In this document: positions 5,226-6,634 of the stretch, one piece after another
Position numbering within the stretch: position 1 is the first letter of the stretch
Layout: each line of letters opens with the position of its first letter
From: Desulfovibrio desulfuricans
Lineage (GTDB): Bacteria > Desulfobacterota > Desulfovibrionia > Desulfovibrionales > Desulfovibrionaceae
Length of the DNA stretch: 6,634 nucleotides
Direction: 5' to 3'
NCBI GenBank assembly: GCA_003251995.1
Contig: QKDT01000333.1
Coordinates: 1-6,634 of the forward strand
Notes under the pieces: generated by a model
Database searches by the model: none
What the model was told of the DNA's origin: nothing
The model's input: the letters and a program-made list of their open reading frames with translations, nothing else
Translations under genes and position numbers: made by a program

Positions 5226-6634
5226 ATGAATCCATTCCGTCTCTACGCATACTCTCTGAGCTTTCTTCTGCTCACCCCCAGTGCGGCCCTTGCTGCCGCC
5301 GATCATCTTTCTGTTCCCGGTTCCCTTTCTGTATGGTGGATTATCCCCTTTGCAGGCATGTTGCTTTCCATTGCAATCATGCCGCTCACGGCTCACACCT
5401 TTTGGGAACACCATCGGGGCAAGATATCCATTTTCTGGGCGCTGACCTTTATTATTCCGTGCATGGCTGTCTATGGCCCCGGTGTAACGTTTTATGAATT
5501 CTGCCACAGCATCCTGCTGGATTATCTGCCATTTCTTATCCTTCTCTTCTCGCTGTACACGGTTGCCGGGGGCGTGCGCCTGAAAGGCTCGCTCGTGGGC
5601 ACCCCGCAGGTCAATCTGGGAATTCTGACCGTTGGAACAGTGCTGGCAAGCTGGATGGGCACTACCGGGGCAGCCATGCTGCTTGTGCGCCCCTTGCTAC
5701 GGGCCAATGCGCACCGCAAATACCGTGTGCATTCAGTGGTATTCTTTATTTTTTTGGTGGCGAACATTGGCGGCTCCCTCTCGCCGCTCGGCGACCCGCC
5801 GCTGTTTTTGGGTTTTCTTAAGGGCGTGGATTTTTTCTGGACGACCTCGCACCTGTTTTTAAAAACCCTGTGCCTTTCCGTTGCCTTGCTGGCGATCTAT
5901 TTTGTGCTGGATATGCTGCTTTTCAACAAGGAAGGCCGCCCCCTGCCGCCAACACATCCCGCCGACATAGCTGAAGGCGCTACGGAAAATTCGGCGCAGG
6001 AGCTGGAACAGGAAAAACTTGGCCTGGACGGCAAGATCAACCTGCTGTTTCTGTTGGGTGTAGTACTTGCTGTGCTGCTCTCTGGCCTGTTCCCCCTTGG
6101 GACTATCGCCATCATCGGCGGCGTGCCCGTGGAAGGGCAAAATGTGCTGCGCGATGCCGCATTGTTGTGTCTGGCGGGGCTATCCATGCGCTACACCAGC
6201 CGCAGATGCCGGGAATTGAACGGTTTTTCGTGGGGCCCCATTGAAGAAGTGGCCCAACTATTTTTTGGCATCTTTGTCAGCATGATCCCCGCCATGGCAA
6301 TTCTCAAGGCTGGCACCTCCGGCGCGCTAGCCCCATTGGTGGAGCTTGTTTCCCGCGACGGGCAGCCCGTCAATGCCATGTATTTCTGGCTTACGGGCAT
6401 TCTTTCCAGCTTTCTGGATAACGCGCCAACCTACATGGTATTTTTCAATACAGCGGGCGGCGATGCGCAAACGCTCATGCACCAAATGCCTGAAACTCTG
6501 GCAGCCATTTCTGCCGGGGCGGTCTTTATGGGAGCGTGCAGCTATATTGGCAATGCGCCAAACTTTATGGTGCGGGCCATTGCAGAAGATCAGGGTGTGC
6601 GCATGCCAGGATTTTTTGGGTATATCCTGTGGTC
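5226..6634 (+). CDS. Sodium:proton antiporter-type membrane protein, CitMHS_2/NhaD-like (C-terminus beyond window)
   Basis: The frame is open to the right edge (469 codons). The protein is a polytopic inner-membrane transporter of the ion transporter superfamily, the group of NhaD, ArsB and citrate carriers, usually annotated as a sodium:proton antiporter. Landmarks: MGTTGAAMLLVRPLLRAN (144-161), NIGGSLSPLGDPPLFLGFLK (180-199), SSFLDNAPTYMVFFN (394-408) and YIGNAPNFMVRAIAE (440-454). The repeated small-residue, Asp and Asn motifs are typical of broken helices that hold the ion site. A charged, glutamate-rich linker at about 234-271 probably joins the two halves. The N-terminus resembles a signal peptide (ALAAA at about 20-24), a feature seen in this family. 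The ATG at 5226 follows AGGAG (5217-5221) with a four-base spacer. The last motif is near the usual end, so probably few residues are missing. Substrate and coupling ion are not proven by sequence; a dicarboxylate role is possible. Confidence 0.88.
   Translation, partial: MNPFRLYAYSLSFLLLTPSAALAAADHLSVPGSLSVWWIIPFAGMLLSIAIMPLTAHTFWEHHRGKISIFWALTFIIPCMAVYGPGVTFYEFCHSILLDYLPFLILLFSLYTVAGGVRLKGSLVGTPQVNLGILTVGTVLASWMGTTGAAMLLVRPLLRANAHRKYRVHSVVFFIFLVANIGGSLSPLGDPPLFLGFLKGVDFFWTTSHLFLKTLCLSVALLAIYFVLDMLLFNKEGRPLPPTHPADIAEGATENSAQELEQEKLGLDGKINLLFLLGVVLAVLLSGLFPLGTIAIIGGVPVEGQNVLRDAALLCLAGLSMRYTSRRCRELNGFSWGPIEEVAQLFFGIFVSMIPAMAILKAGTSGALAPLVELVSRDGQPVNAMYFWLTGILSSFLDNAPTYMVFFNTAGGDAQTLMHQMPETLAAISAGAVFMGACSYIGNAPNFMVRAIAEDQGVRMPGFFGYILW

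Overview
This looks like an ordinary chromosomal stretch from a Gram-negative bacterium of moderately high GC content. The style of the proteins (UvrA, the small secreted protein and the antiporter) and the base composition suggest the Desulfovibrionaceae. That placement is inferred from memory of such proteins, not from a search. No tRNA, rRNA, CRISPR array, transposase, phage gene or conjugation gene was seen.

Layout: (1) 1-2419, minus strand: the N-terminal 806 codons of uvrA, the damage-recognition ATPase of nucleotide excision repair, cut by the left window edge. (2) 2420-2629: a divergent intergenic region with a good sigma70-type promoter facing right. (3) 2630-3241, plus: a 203-residue exported protein of unknown function. 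(4) 3242-3452: a convergent intergenic region with a long, strong hairpin. (5) 3453-4340, minus: a ten-helix EamA/DMT-family exporter. (6) 4341-4452: a short gap with an inverted repeat touching the exporter start codon. (7) 4453-5043, minus: trmH, a SPOUT-class tRNA ribose methyltransferase. (8) 5044-5225: a divergent intergenic region. (9) 5226-6634, plus: an ion-transporter-superfamily membrane protein of the sodium:proton antiporter (CitMHS_2-like) type, cut by the right edge.

The genes do not form an obvious pathway. DNA repair, tRNA modification, metabolite export and ion exchange sit side by side, mostly as single-gene units, as is common in a core chromosome. trmH and the exporter share a strand and could be read together, but the 112-bp gap with hairpins argues for partial separation.

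I found no convincing new multi-gene system. The points worth a second look are small-scale: the unknown secreted protein with its near-consensus promoter, a possible leader ORF overlapping the uvrA start by ATGA, the long convergent hairpin near a 10-bp direct repeat, the start-codon hairpin of the exporter, and a TrmH without the usual C-terminal extension.
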